DNA of 64,000 bases from assembly GCF_030433895.1 (NCBI RefSeq), contig NZ_JARUXE010000024.1:1-64000 (forward strand). The letters are read 5' to 3'. Below are positions 19,018-26,234 of the stretch, piece after piece. How positions within the stretch are numbered: position 1 is the first letter of the stretch; each line of letters starts with the position of its first letter. The stretch comes from Arthrobacter sp. PsM3. Lineage in GTDB: Bacteria > Actinomycetota > Actinomycetes > Actinomycetales > Micrococcaceae. The notes beneath the pieces are model-generated. The model had not been told where the DNA came from. It saw only the letters and a program-made list of their open reading frames with translations, and ran no database searches. A program made the translations under genes and the position numbers.

Positions 19018-19056
19018 AAAGGCCCCGGACCGCGGAAACGCGGTCCGGGGCCTTTT
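19018..19056 (+). terminator. Rho-independent terminator after tRNA-Ala
   Basis: A 17-bp perfect stem (AAAGGCCCCGGACCGCG, 19018-19034) with a GAAA tetraloop is followed by a T-run (CCTTTT, 19051-19056). It starts five bases after the encoded CCA. Confidence 0.92.
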
Positions 19057-19145
19057 GCATGCCCGGGAAACTTTCCGACCCGGTTCCCATTTAGTTCCGA
19101 CTGGGCCGCCACTTGAGTCCGCCGCAAGGCTGGGAGCTGCCGGCG

Positions 19146-19514
19146 TCATTCCTTGGGTTTGGCGTAGTCGTCCATGCCCTGCCAGTCGATATAGACGTAG
19201 GGCTCGTCGCCGACGACCCAGGCATCGTGACCCGGCGGGATGATGCCGAAGTCACCGGGGCCGAACTCGTTCTCCTCGCCGTCGTCCATTACGACCTTGA
19301 GGCGGCCCGAAACGGTGTATCCCTTGTGGGCAATCATGCAGCTGTCCGTCTGGGCGATCGGCTTGACGTGCTGGGACCACTTCCAGCCAGGCAGGAACGT
19401 CGTTCGTGCCACGGCGCCGGCGTCGAGATTGACGAGCTCCACGTGGCCCATCCCGTCTTTGACGGGGCGGGTTTCCTCCGGATTGTCCAGGCTCTTGCGG
19501 ATGGTTGCAGCCAT
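19146..19514 (-). CDS. Cupin-domain protein
   Basis: A 122-residue single-domain beta-barrel protein of the cupin superfamily. It is recognised by WKWSQHVKPIAQTDSCM and AHKGYTVSGRLKVVMDDGEENEFGPGDFGIIPPGHDAWVVGDE, split here as the two cupin motifs. Candidate metal ligands are the histidines in HVKP and PPGHDAW. The ATG at 19514 is preceded by AAAGGAG on the minus strand; a longer in-frame start at 19562 has no such site. It is divergent from the neighbouring exporter gene. Substrate or regulatory role unknown. Confidence 0.8.
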   Translation of the reverse strand: MAATIRKSLDNPEETRPVKDGMGHVELVNLDAGAVARTTFLPGWKWSQHVKPIAQTDSCMIAHKGYTVSGRLKVVMDDGEENEFGPGDFGIIPPGHDAWVVGDEPYVYIDWQGMDDYAKPKE

Positions 19515-19631
19515 GATGGTCTCCTTTGTGGATGATTGTGAGACCGGATTTAAGACTGTCACCGCCGCCTGCGGCGGTCAAGGATGTGCGGGCGCCAGCG
19601 GCCCGCTCCCCGCCCCCACTACTGTGGGACC

Positions 19632-20546
19632 GTGAACTTCTTCCTTGCCGCCCTGGGCGTCCTCGGAGTGGCCGCCTCCGGGCCTCTCATTGCCGCTACC
19701 CTGGGTGCCACCTCGGTCAGTGCCCTGGCGATCGCCTTCTGGCGCAACGCGATCGGGTCGGTCGTCATGGCGGGGCCCGTGCTGGTCCGCAACCCCCGCC
19801 AGTTCGGCCGGGTTACCGGCAGGGAGTTTGGCTGGTCGCTGGCGGCTGCCGTGGCGCTGGCGCTGCACTTCGCCTGCTTCATCACCTCGTTGCAGCTGAC
19901 CTCCGTCGCGGCGGCCACCGCGCTCGTCTGCCTCCAGTCCGGCTGGATCGCAATCTTCCAGCTCTTCCGGGGCGTGAGGCACCGCTGGCCGGTCCTGGCG
20001 GGGCTGGGGATCGCCTTCGGCGGCGTTGTTGTGATTACCGGCTTCGACATGGGGGGCTCGCCGAAGGCGCTGCTGGGAGACCTCCTGGCGGTAGCGGGCG
20101 GTGCCCTCGCGGGCGTCTATACCCTTGCCGGCGGCAAGGCGCGCCAGACCATGGGGACGGGTGTCTACACGAGCCTCTGCTACGGCATGTGCGCCGCCGT
20201 CGTCGCGCTGCTGGCATTGTTCTCACAGCAGCCGCTGGCGGGATTCGAAGCCGCCGGCTGGTTCGGCATCCTGGCGATTACGGTGTGCGCGCAGCTGATC
20301 GGCCACACGGCCTTTAACCACCTGCTCGCCACGATGAGTCCGCTGCTGGTGTCCATGATCATCCTGCTGGAGATTCCCGGTGCCGCGCTGCTCGCTGCAG
20401 CGTTTCTGTCCGAGACCCTGCCGGCCGGAACCTATGCCGGTCTCGTGCTGATCCTGGTGGGGCTCGCCGTCGTCGTCGTGGGGCAGCGGGGTTCCCGTCT
20501 TGTGCGGCGCAGTGCAGCCCCGCTGGCGGAGCTGGGGACAGACTGA
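19632..20546 (+). CDS. EamA/DMT-family transporter
   Basis: A 304-residue integral membrane protein with about ten hydrophobic helices arranged as two EamA repeats (about residues 1-135 and 150-290). Typical motifs are AIAFWRNAIGSVVM, ATALVCLQSGWIAIFQLF and TAFNHLLATMSPLLVSMIILLEIPGAALLA. DMT transporters export amino acids or other small metabolites; the substrate cannot be told from sequence. The preferred start is GTG at 19632 (VNFFLAALGVLG); the in-frame region before it is proline-rich and unlike a membrane N-terminus. Confidence 0.88.
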   Translation: MNFFLAALGVLGVAASGPLIAATLGATSVSALAIAFWRNAIGSVVMAGPVLVRNPRQFGRVTGREFGWSLAAAVALALHFACFITSLQLTSVAAATALVCLQSGWIAIFQLFRGVRHRWPVLAGLGIAFGGVVVITGFDMGGSPKALLGDLLAVAGGALAGVYTLAGGKARQTMGTGVYTSLCYGMCAAVVALLALFSQQPLAGFEAAGWFGILAITVCAQLIGHTAFNHLLATMSPLLVSMIILLEIPGAALLAAAFLSETLPAGTYAGLVLILVGLAVVVVGQRGSRLVRRSAAPLAELGTD

Positions 20547-20568
20547 CGGGCGACCGCTGCCGCCAGTG

Positions 20569-21444
20569 CTACTGGCCGCCGCGGCGGGCGGGCTGGGCCG
20601 TATTGACCGTGTGGATCGCGCGCAACAGCTTGGCCGGGAAGTAGACGGAGAAGAAGACGACCATTGGGGCCTTGAGCGCCATCTTCTTAACGTTGTGCGC
20701 CTTGTACGTGCGGTCGAAGCGCGTCACGTAGTAGCGGTAGTCGCGCGGAGAGTCTTCAAGGCGGCGTGCGGACATTCCGGAGACCATCTGCGGCCAGTAC
20801 TGGATCCGGAGTTCGTGGTCGGCCAGGTGCAGGGACAGGTCGATGTCCTCGTGCATCTCGTCCTTTTCGTCCCGGCACGTCTCGGTCCGGATGATTTCCC
20901 AAGCTGAGCGGCGGAGGGCCATATTGGAGCCAAAGAGGAAGTGGTATTGGTGCTTGGCGAGCTTGAGCATCAGCTGCCGCATTTTGTCGTCGGCCTTCAG
21001 GCCGAAGCGCCGCATCGGCATATCGTAGTAGACCACCGGACCGGTCGCGGCGTGCACGGACTGGTCGTGGAAGGCCTTCTGCACTTCTTCGACCCAGTCG
21101 GGCTCCAGCACGGAATCGGCGTCGATCCGCCCGAGGATGTCCCCGGTGGCATGGTCCAGGCCGAAGTTGCGGGTGGGGATCAGACCCTGGTGCCGGTCCT
21201 GGCTGAGCAGGATGATCGGGCTCTCCGGATATTCCGACTGCATCTGCCGGACGATATCGGCTGTGCGGTCTTTCGACATGTTGTCCACCACGACGATCTC
21301 GTGGGCCGGCACGGACTGGTACACGGCTGCAATGAGGCACTGCCGGATGACGCTTTCCTCGTTGAAGGCCGGGATGACAATGGACACAGCTGGCGTGTGC
21401 ACAGCATCGTGTAAGGCATCCTCAGAGGATTTTTCGGGTGACAT
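20569..21444 (-). CDS. Glycosyltransferase family 2 protein
   Basis: A 291-residue GT-A fold enzyme that transfers a sugar from an activated donor to an unknown acceptor. The N-terminal motif VSIVIPAFNEESVIRQCL (from about residue 19) binds the nucleotide, and RIDADSVLEPDWVEEVQ contains the DxD metal site. A conserved ED-type catalytic region appears as EDIDLSLHLADHELRI. The C-terminal segment has a short hydrophobic stretch (MVVFFSVYFPAKLL), suggesting membrane contact. It is convergent with the upstream exporter gene. Possible roles include cell-envelope glycan synthesis. Confidence 0.88.
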   Translation of the reverse strand: MSPEKSSEDALHDAVHTPAVSIVIPAFNEESVIRQCLIAAVYQSVPAHEIVVVDNMSKDRTADIVRQMQSEYPESPIILLSQDRHQGLIPTRNFGLDHATGDILGRIDADSVLEPDWVEEVQKAFHDQSVHAATGPVVYYDMPMRRFGLKADDKMRQLMLKLAKHQYHFLFGSNMALRRSAWEIIRTETCRDEKDEMHEDIDLSLHLADHELRIQYWPQMVSGMSARRLEDSPRDYRYYVTRFDRTYKAHNVKKMALKAPMVVFFSVYFPAKLLRAIHTVNTAQPARRGGQ

Positions 21445-21525
21445 TCCCCTAAATTTAGCACCCGTGACATTTTTCCGGCCCGCAGCCGGGCTTTGCCCCG
21501 GCTACGAACTGGTAAACATCGTGCG

Positions 21526-21563
21526 AAAAAGGGAGGAATCCCGCCGATGGCGGAATCCCTCCC
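21526..21563 (-). terminator. Rho-independent terminator for the 11-mer-repeat protein gene
   Basis: Read on the minus strand, an imperfect 15-bp stem (GGGAGGGATTCCGCC with its partner) around a 3-4 base loop is followed by TTTTT (complement of 21526-21530). It lies 35 bases past the stop of the minus-strand gene that ends at 21598. Confidence 0.8.
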
Positions 21564-21597
21564 TCAGCGGCGGCTATCGGGCAGCCCGCCAGCCGTT

Positions 21598-22569
21598 TTA
21601 GAGGCCGGTGTTCTTGTCTGCGCCGTTGTTGCGGCTGGCGGCGATGTTCCGGACCGCAGTCTTGGCATCGGTGGCAACCTTGGCCGAAGCGTCCTTGATG
21701 TCCTCGACAGCGTCCTCTGCGGCGTGCTTTGCCTTGTCCGCGGCGTCGTCGGCGGATTCGGCAACATCAGCCGAAGCGTCCGCTGCCGTGTCCGCAGCTG
21801 CGACCGTTGCTTCGCCGGCCTTGTCAGCGGCTTCCTTGACGGAATCCTTTACCTCGTTGACCGTAGTGGCCGGCACGGGGGCGGGCGTCACCGGGGCCGG
21901 TGTCTTCCACGGATCTTCGACCGGCTGGGAAGCCTTCCAAGCGGCAACACCGGCGGCCACGGCTGCGGCAATGATGCCGAAGACCAGCCATCCGCGGTGC
22001 CTGGGCTTCTGCGGCTTGCCGCTGACGGCCCTGCTGGCGTGGCTCGCAGCGACCTTGGCGCGGCTTCCGGCCGTCTTCGCCTGCTCCTGGACGGTGTGGA
22101 TGATCCCCACGTCGCCGAGCTTCTGGGCGACCGCATCCACATGGGCCGGAGCGCTTTCGAGGGTCCGGTGCACAGCTTCGGAGGCCTGGCCGATCTGGTC
22201 CGAGAGCTTCGGCAGATAGTCGACGACAACCCGGTCGCGCGCGTTGGCGATGACCGGCGTCGCCTTATCCAGGGCCTCATGCAGGCGCGGGGTCGCGCCC
22301 TCAACGGCGTCGTGGATCTTCGGTGCCAAATGGGCCAGGCTGTCCTGGATGCGCGGGGTCACCGTAGCAACACCGTCGGCGAGGTTGTAGGCCGCCGACT
22401 TGAGACCTTCCTGGATCTTGGGAGAAGCGGTATCCAGGCCCTGCTGCAGGCGCGGCACAGCCCAGTTGACTGCTGCTTCAACCCGCGGGGTAGCCCATTC
22501 CTTGGCGGTTTCTACTCCGGTGCTGACGGACTGCTCCAGCTCCCGGGCAATACGATCCGTTTTCTTCAC
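21598..22569 (-). CDS. Single-pass membrane protein with Pro-punctuated 11-residue repeats and LEA-like tail
   Basis: Not assigned to a family I can name. The 323 residues divide into three parts. Residues 27-114 are eight consecutive 11-residue units such as TPRVEAAVNWA, VPRLQQGLDTA, SPKIQEGLKSA, TPRIQDSLAHL, APKIHDAVEGA and TPRLHEALDKA; six have Pro at position 2. A transmembrane helix (GWLVFGIIAAAVAAGVAAW) lies near 203-221. A Pro-rich stalk and an Ala/Asp/Lys tail follow, also in 11-residue units (DTAADASADVA, ESADDAADKAK, HAAEDAVEDIK). This is amphipathic hendecad chemistry, as in LEA proteins and apolipoproteins. It is divergent from the cyclophilin gene. A lipid-binding or stress-protection role is inference. 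Confidence 0.75.
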   Translation of the reverse strand: MKKTDRIARELEQSVSTGVETAKEWATPRVEAAVNWAVPRLQQGLDTASPKIQEGLKSAAYNLADGVATVTPRIQDSLAHLAPKIHDAVEGATPRLHEALDKATPVIANARDRVVVDYLPKLSDQIGQASEAVHRTLESAPAHVDAVAQKLGDVGIIHTVQEQAKTAGSRAKVAASHASRAVSGKPQKPRHRGWLVFGIIAAAVAAGVAAWKASQPVEDPWKTPAPVTPAPVPATTVNEVKDSVKEAADKAGEATVAAADTAADASADVAESADDAADKAKHAAEDAVEDIKDASAKVATDAKTAVRNIAASRNNGADKNTGL

Positions 22570-22724
22570 AACTACCTCCCGATTAATGTGACGGTTCTGC
22601 AGTTAGCCTACGTGGCCCAGACCTCACCGGCTATTCTTCAGGCCGATTTGGGCCGGATTTCACCCAGCGCGGAACTGGCGGACCGGCCCGGTGTGTAGTG
22701 GCCTCTCATGGAAGAATAGGGCCT

Positions 22725-23270
22725 ATGACTGCCATCGCAACTGCAAAAGCAACCATCCACACGAGCATGGGCGACATTGTCGTCAACCTCTTCGGCAACC
22801 ACGCCCCCAAGACCGTCGAGAATTTCGTCGGACTGGCCACCGGTGAGAAGGCCTGGACCCACCCGGAGTCCGGCGAGGACAAGACGGGGACGCCGCTGTA
22901 TGACGGCACCATCTTCCACCGCATCATCAAGGACTTCATGATCCAGGCGGGCGACCCCCTGGGCCGCGGTGTCGGCGGACCGGGCTACAAGTTCGATGAT
23001 GAAATCCACCCGGAGCTGACCTTCAACGAGCCCTACAAGCTGGCCATGGCGAACGCCGGGATCCAGATGGGCCGCGGCACCAACGGCTCGCAGTTCTTTA
23101 TCACCACCATCCCCACCGGCTGGCTGCAGGGCAAGCACAGCATCTTCGGCGAGGTGGCAGACGAGGACTCCAAGAAGGTCGTTGACGCCATCGAGGGTGT
23201 CCGCACCGGGATGGGCGACCGCCCGGTGGAGGACGTCACCATCAACAGCATTGATATCGAAAAGCTCTAA
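22725..23270 (+). CDS. ppiA: Peptidyl-prolyl cis-trans isomerase (cyclophilin type)
   Basis: Cytoplasmic cyclophilin that catalyses cis-trans isomerisation of proline peptide bonds. The 181-residue product has the family core: FHRIIKDFMIQAGDPLGRG with the catalytic Arg-Phe-Gln set, MANAGIQMGRGTNGSQFFIT, TGWLQGKHSIFGEV and a C-terminal strand. There is no signal peptide. The ATG at 22725 begins MTAIATAKATIHTSMGDIVV; a GTG 27 bases upstream would add an unlikely extension. It lies 9 bp before the rhomboid gene on the same strand. This pair near the origin is common in actinobacteria. Confidence 0.95.
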   Translation: MTAIATAKATIHTSMGDIVVNLFGNHAPKTVENFVGLATGEKAWTHPESGEDKTGTPLYDGTIFHRIIKDFMIQAGDPLGRGVGGPGYKFDDEIHPELTFNEPYKLAMANAGIQMGRGTNGSQFFITTIPTGWLQGKHSIFGEVADEDSKKVVDAIEGVRTGMGDRPVEDVTINSIDIEKL

Positions 23271-23279
23271 GCCCAGCGC

Positions 23280-24161
23280 ATGAGCTACGGAATTCCGGCG
23301 GCAGAGCCGTCCGCGCAGATTCCGGTGTGCCCCCGGCATCCGGACCGGCCCGCGTATGTGCGCTGCCAGCGCTGCGGGCGCCCTGCGTGCCCCGACTGCC
23401 AGCGGGCGGCCGCCGTCGGATTCCAGTGCGTTGACTGTGTCAACGAAACCAAACGCACGACGCCGGAGGTCAGGACCGTCTACGGCGGCGCCGTGGCCAC
23501 CGGCAAACCGCTGGTCACCTACTTCATCATTGGGCTCTGCGCCGCGGTCTTTGCGCTCCAGTGGCTGGTCCCCGGCGACTTGATCTATCAGAACCTGGCA
23601 TTCGCCACCGTCTATGCCTCCCCGGAATACGGGGTGTTCGAACCGTGGCGGATGGTGACGTCGGCCTTTCTCCACTCCCAGGGCTTCATCCTCCACATTG
23701 TGCTCAACATGTACATGCTGTGGGTGTTTGGCCAGGCACTCGAGCCGCTCCTGGGCCGCATCCGCTTCCTGGCGGTCTATTTGTTGTCCGCCTTCGGCGG
23801 ATCGGTAGGCTTCCTTCTGCTGACGCCGGGGTATGTTCCGGGCCAGCCCCTTACCGGCGTCGTGGGCGCTTCCGGTGCCATTTTTGGCCTCTTCGGCGCC
23901 ATGCTGGTGGTCCAGCGCCGCCGCGGCGGCGACACCAGGCAACTCTGGGTATTGATCATCATCAACGGCGTCATCGGCTTTGTGGTTCCCTCGATTGCCT
24001 GGCAGGCGCACCTTGGTGGTGCAGTCACGGGTGCCATGTGTGCGGCCGTTATTGTGTACACGCCCCGCGGTCCGCGACAGGGGCTGATGCAGGCCTGCGG
24101 CCTGTTAGTGGTACTTGCCCTGCTTGTCGCCGTCTCAGCCCTACGAGTCGCCGGCGCCTGA
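23280..24161 (+). CDS. Rhomboid family intramembrane serine protease with B-box-like zinc domain
   Basis: The 293-residue protein combines an N-terminal cysteine/histidine-rich zinc-binding region (CPRHPDRPAYVRCQRCG, then CPDCQ and CVDC, about residues 17-58) with a six-helix rhomboid domain. The catalytic serine is in GVVGASGAIFGLFGA and the histidine in AWQAHLGGAVTG. WRMVTSAFLH and HIVLNMYMLWVFGQ are also typical rhomboid signatures. It should cleave membrane proteins within the bilayer; the substrate is unknown. It is the last plus-strand gene before the DnaA-box gap and is convergent with tag. Confidence 0.95.
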   Translation: MSYGIPAAEPSAQIPVCPRHPDRPAYVRCQRCGRPACPDCQRAAAVGFQCVDCVNETKRTTPEVRTVYGGAVATGKPLVTYFIIGLCAAVFALQWLVPGDLIYQNLAFATVYASPEYGVFEPWRMVTSAFLHSQGFILHIVLNMYMLWVFGQALEPLLGRIRFLAVYLLSAFGGSVGFLLLTPGYVPGQPLTGVVGASGAIFGLFGAMLVVQRRRGGDTRQLWVLIIINGVIGFVVPSIAWQAHLGGAVTGAMCAAVIVYTPRGPRQGLMQACGLLVVLALLVAVSALRVAGA

Positions 24162-25031
24162 CCGCTCTGCCCCTTCCCACTCAGTCCTGCCGTTTGCCTC
24201 CCTGAGGGTTTCCCACAGCGTGTCGTAATTTTCCACAGCGTGTCCTGACGGACGCGCTTTTTTTGGCGGGTGCGGCCGCCTCCCGCGGCCCTCGCCGCGG
24301 CCCTGGCAGGTCAGGATCCACCGCCCTCCCGGGGGTTGTCCACAGGGGTTATCCACACTGTTGGTAACTTACACGACTGTAGTTCGTGCGGGCGTTGCGG
24401 ATCTGAGGGCCACACCGGGCGATTTTGTTCCGCGGCACTTCCCGATCTCCACAATTGTGGATAACTCCTGTGGGCCGGTCTGTGGTTAAGTGGACAACGC
24501 CGCCCGGGAGAAGCACCGCAGGCCGGCCTCGAGTGGGTAACAGGCGAGGGTGGGCAGCGACGCTGCCCTGTCCCCACCGGGTCACTCCCAGCACAAATCA
24601 GATTTCAACAGGGTTATTCACAATGTTAATAACTTGTCGCTCCAAGTATCCCGGGTGGAATTGGCGCCGTGCGGCGCCAGAAGCCGCCGGAATCCCCTCG
24701 CCTGGCCGGGTTATCCCCAACTGTGGATAAGTTGTGGGTACTGAGTTGTTGTTAAGTGGATAACTTTCCTCGGGCCTCACGCTGGCCTGAGGCGACGCTG
24801 ACATCGCGGGCCACGGCTTCCAAGCCCGGAGCGTCCCCGGCCCCCGTGAAGTTATCCACAGGGAATCCACACTGTTAATAACTCACGGGCCCGAAAGGCT
24901 CCGGTTAACGTTCGACGGAAGGGCTTCCTGGGGCCAGCACGGGCGGGAAGGCCGCGCGGGCGGCCAGAGCCGCTAAAAAGTTATCAAGATTGTGGATAAC
25001 TTTGGCCGGCGTTGTGCACAGCTCTGCTGCG
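24162..25031. other. 870-bp non-coding DnaA-box cluster between convergent genes
   Basis: No credible gene lies here. Perfect DnaA boxes (TTATCCACA either strand) are at 24349-24357 (+), 24456-24464 (-), 24722-24730 (-), 24852-24860 (+) and 24991-24999 (-). One-mismatch boxes are at 24336-24344, 24481-24489, 24614-24622, 24711-24719 and 24755-24763. A second motif, TGTTAATAACT or a close variant, follows boxes or box-like sequence at 24359-24370, 24624-24635 and 24873-24883. A 9-bp inverted repeat (AAAGTTATC at 24977-24985, GATAACTTT at 24995-25003) overlaps the last box. The flanking genes converge, so the boxes are not promoter elements. Possible roles are a DnaA titration site, a datA/DARS-like regulator, or a second origin element. 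Confidence 0.88.
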
Positions 25032-25637
25032 TCAGCGGGGCCAGACGCCTGAGCTGCCCCGGCGGTGGCTGTCCAGGAGATGGGTGTCGATCATGCCGAT
25101 CGCTTCCATCAGGGCGTACATCGTGGTGGGCCCAACGAATGCGAAACCCCGCTTCCGCAGCGCCTTGGACAGGGCGACCGACTCTGCCGAGGTGGTTGGG
25201 ATGTCCGCATGGGAGACCGGCTCCGGCGTGGACTCCGGCTGGAAGGACCACACGAAGTCCGCCAGTCCGCCGTCGTCCCTCAAAGCAATGGTGGCCTGGG
25301 CGTTGGTGATGGCGGCCCGGATCTTGAGCCGGTTGCGGACGATTCCGGTATCGAGGAGCAGACGCTCCACGTCCGTTTCAGTGAAAGCGGCGACGGTCTC
25401 GGGATGGAAGTCGTGGAAGGCGGTCCGGAATGCCGGCCTCTTCCGGAGGATCGTGGCCCAGGACAGCCCGGCCTGGAACGCCTCGAGGCTGATGCGCTCG
25501 AACAGGCCCTGCTCGTCCCGCACCGGGAGCCCCCACTCTGTGTCGTAGTAAGCGCGCAGCAACGGGTCCACGGCCGCCCACGGGGGCCGGGCGAGGCCGT
25601 CGTCGCCGAGGACCGAGCCGGATACTGCCGGGGCCAT
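25032..25637 (-). CDS. tag: DNA-3-methyladenine glycosylase I (Tag family), zinc ligands not conserved
   Basis: Tag excises 3-methyladenine from alkylated DNA in base-excision repair. The 201-residue product aligns well to E. coli Tag: DEQGLFERISLEAFQAGLSW, TGIVRNRLKIRAAITNAQA, FVWSFQPES and SKALRKRGFAFVGPTTMYA. However, three of the four zinc-snap ligands of the E. coli enzyme appear replaced: Cys4 by Pro in RPPWA, His17 by Tyr in YYDTEWG, and Cys179 by Ser in HLLDSH. Only the His175 equivalent remains. The base-pocket region looks intact, so an active zinc-free enzyme is likely. The final stop lies at the edge of the DnaA-box cluster. Confidence 0.9.
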   Translation of the reverse strand: MAPAVSGSVLGDDGLARPPWAAVDPLLRAYYDTEWGLPVRDEQGLFERISLEAFQAGLSWATILRKRPAFRTAFHDFHPETVAAFTETDVERLLLDTGIVRNRLKIRAAITNAQATIALRDDGGLADFVWSFQPESTPEPVSHADIPTTSAESVALSKALRKRGFAFVGPTTMYALMEAIGMIDTHLLDSHRRGSSGVWPR

Positions 25638-25707
25638 TGTGATTCCTTCGCTCGCCCTATTCTTCGTTCCAGCATTATCGACCGCTACGGGGCCCCGGCG
25701 TTAACGC

Positions 25708-25740
25708 GGAAGACCGGCACACGCGGTGTACCGGTCTTCC
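25708..25740 (-). terminator. Hairpin downstream of crgA
   Basis: GGAAGACCGG at 25708-25717 pairs perfectly with 25731-25740 around a 13-base loop. It begins 17 bases beyond the crgA stop codon on the minus strand. No clear T-run follows, so intrinsic termination is probable rather than certain. Confidence 0.6.
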
Positions 25741-25757
25741 GTCAGTTGCAGCAGGGT

Positions 25758-26012
25758 TCAGGAACGCCAGCGGGTGGTCATCAGGAAGCCGATGATGGCG
25801 ATGCCGAAGCCGGCGATGATGTTCGCGGATCCCCAGGCGGCGACGGGGAAGGCGCCCTGGCTGATGTAGAAGGTGATGATCCAGAGGAGGCCGATGATCA
25901 TCAGGCCGAACATCACCGGCTTGAACCAGACCGGGTTCGGCTTGTGCGCGTGCGCGGTGGAAGTCTGCGTCGTGGCGGGAATGGTCCTTTTGCGGCGCTT
26001 TGACTCGGGCAC
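25758..26012 (-). CDS. crgA: Cell division protein CrgA
   Basis: CrgA is a small actinobacterial membrane protein that interacts with FtsZ-ring and peptidoglycan-synthesis proteins to coordinate septation. The 84-residue product starts at GTG 26012 with AGGAGG 5-10 bases upstream, reads VPESKRRKRT at the N-terminus, and has two transmembrane helices (VMFGLMIIGLLWIITFYI and IIAGFGIAIIGFLMT). The conserved NPVW and basic N-terminus fit the family. The frame stays open far upstream only because of high GC; the strong ribosome site decides the start. It lies next to trpG and the pknAB block, the usual actinobacterial arrangement. Confidence 0.95.
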   Translation of the reverse strand: MPESKRRKRTIPATTQTSTAHAHKPNPVWFKPVMFGLMIIGLLWIITFYISQGAFPVAAWGSANIIAGFGIAIIGFLMTTRWRS

Positions 26013-26234
26013 GGGTCCTCCTAGGCGGCTGGAACAGGAGCGGGACCTGGCTTGATATCCTGCAAGAAGGAATACACCGGCGGTCAACGCGCTCCTGGTC
26101 ACGTTTGAGTTCTTGTTCGGAGCCAATTCTAGCGGTTGTTCAGGCCGCCGGGGCGTCCGCCGCGAACGTCCGGCTTTCCTGGATGGCACAATCCACCAGT
26201 TCACTGATTCAACGATTGGTTCAGCAAGGCACCC

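Noticed and set aside
21479..21505. Hairpin-like GCCGGGCTTTGCCCCGGC upstream of the glycosyltransferase
   Set aside because: It lies upstream rather than downstream of any gene on its strand and has no T-run; it may be chance in GC-rich DNA.
24141..24870. Several 60-100-residue open frames inside the DnaA-box cluster
   Set aside because: They are short and overlapping on both strands, and their translation simply reflects repeated DnaA-box sequence.
26013..26234. Possible class E sortase gene between crgA and trpG, as seen in some relatives
   Set aside because: The gap is only 222 bp and contains no sortase motif, so the gene is absent here.
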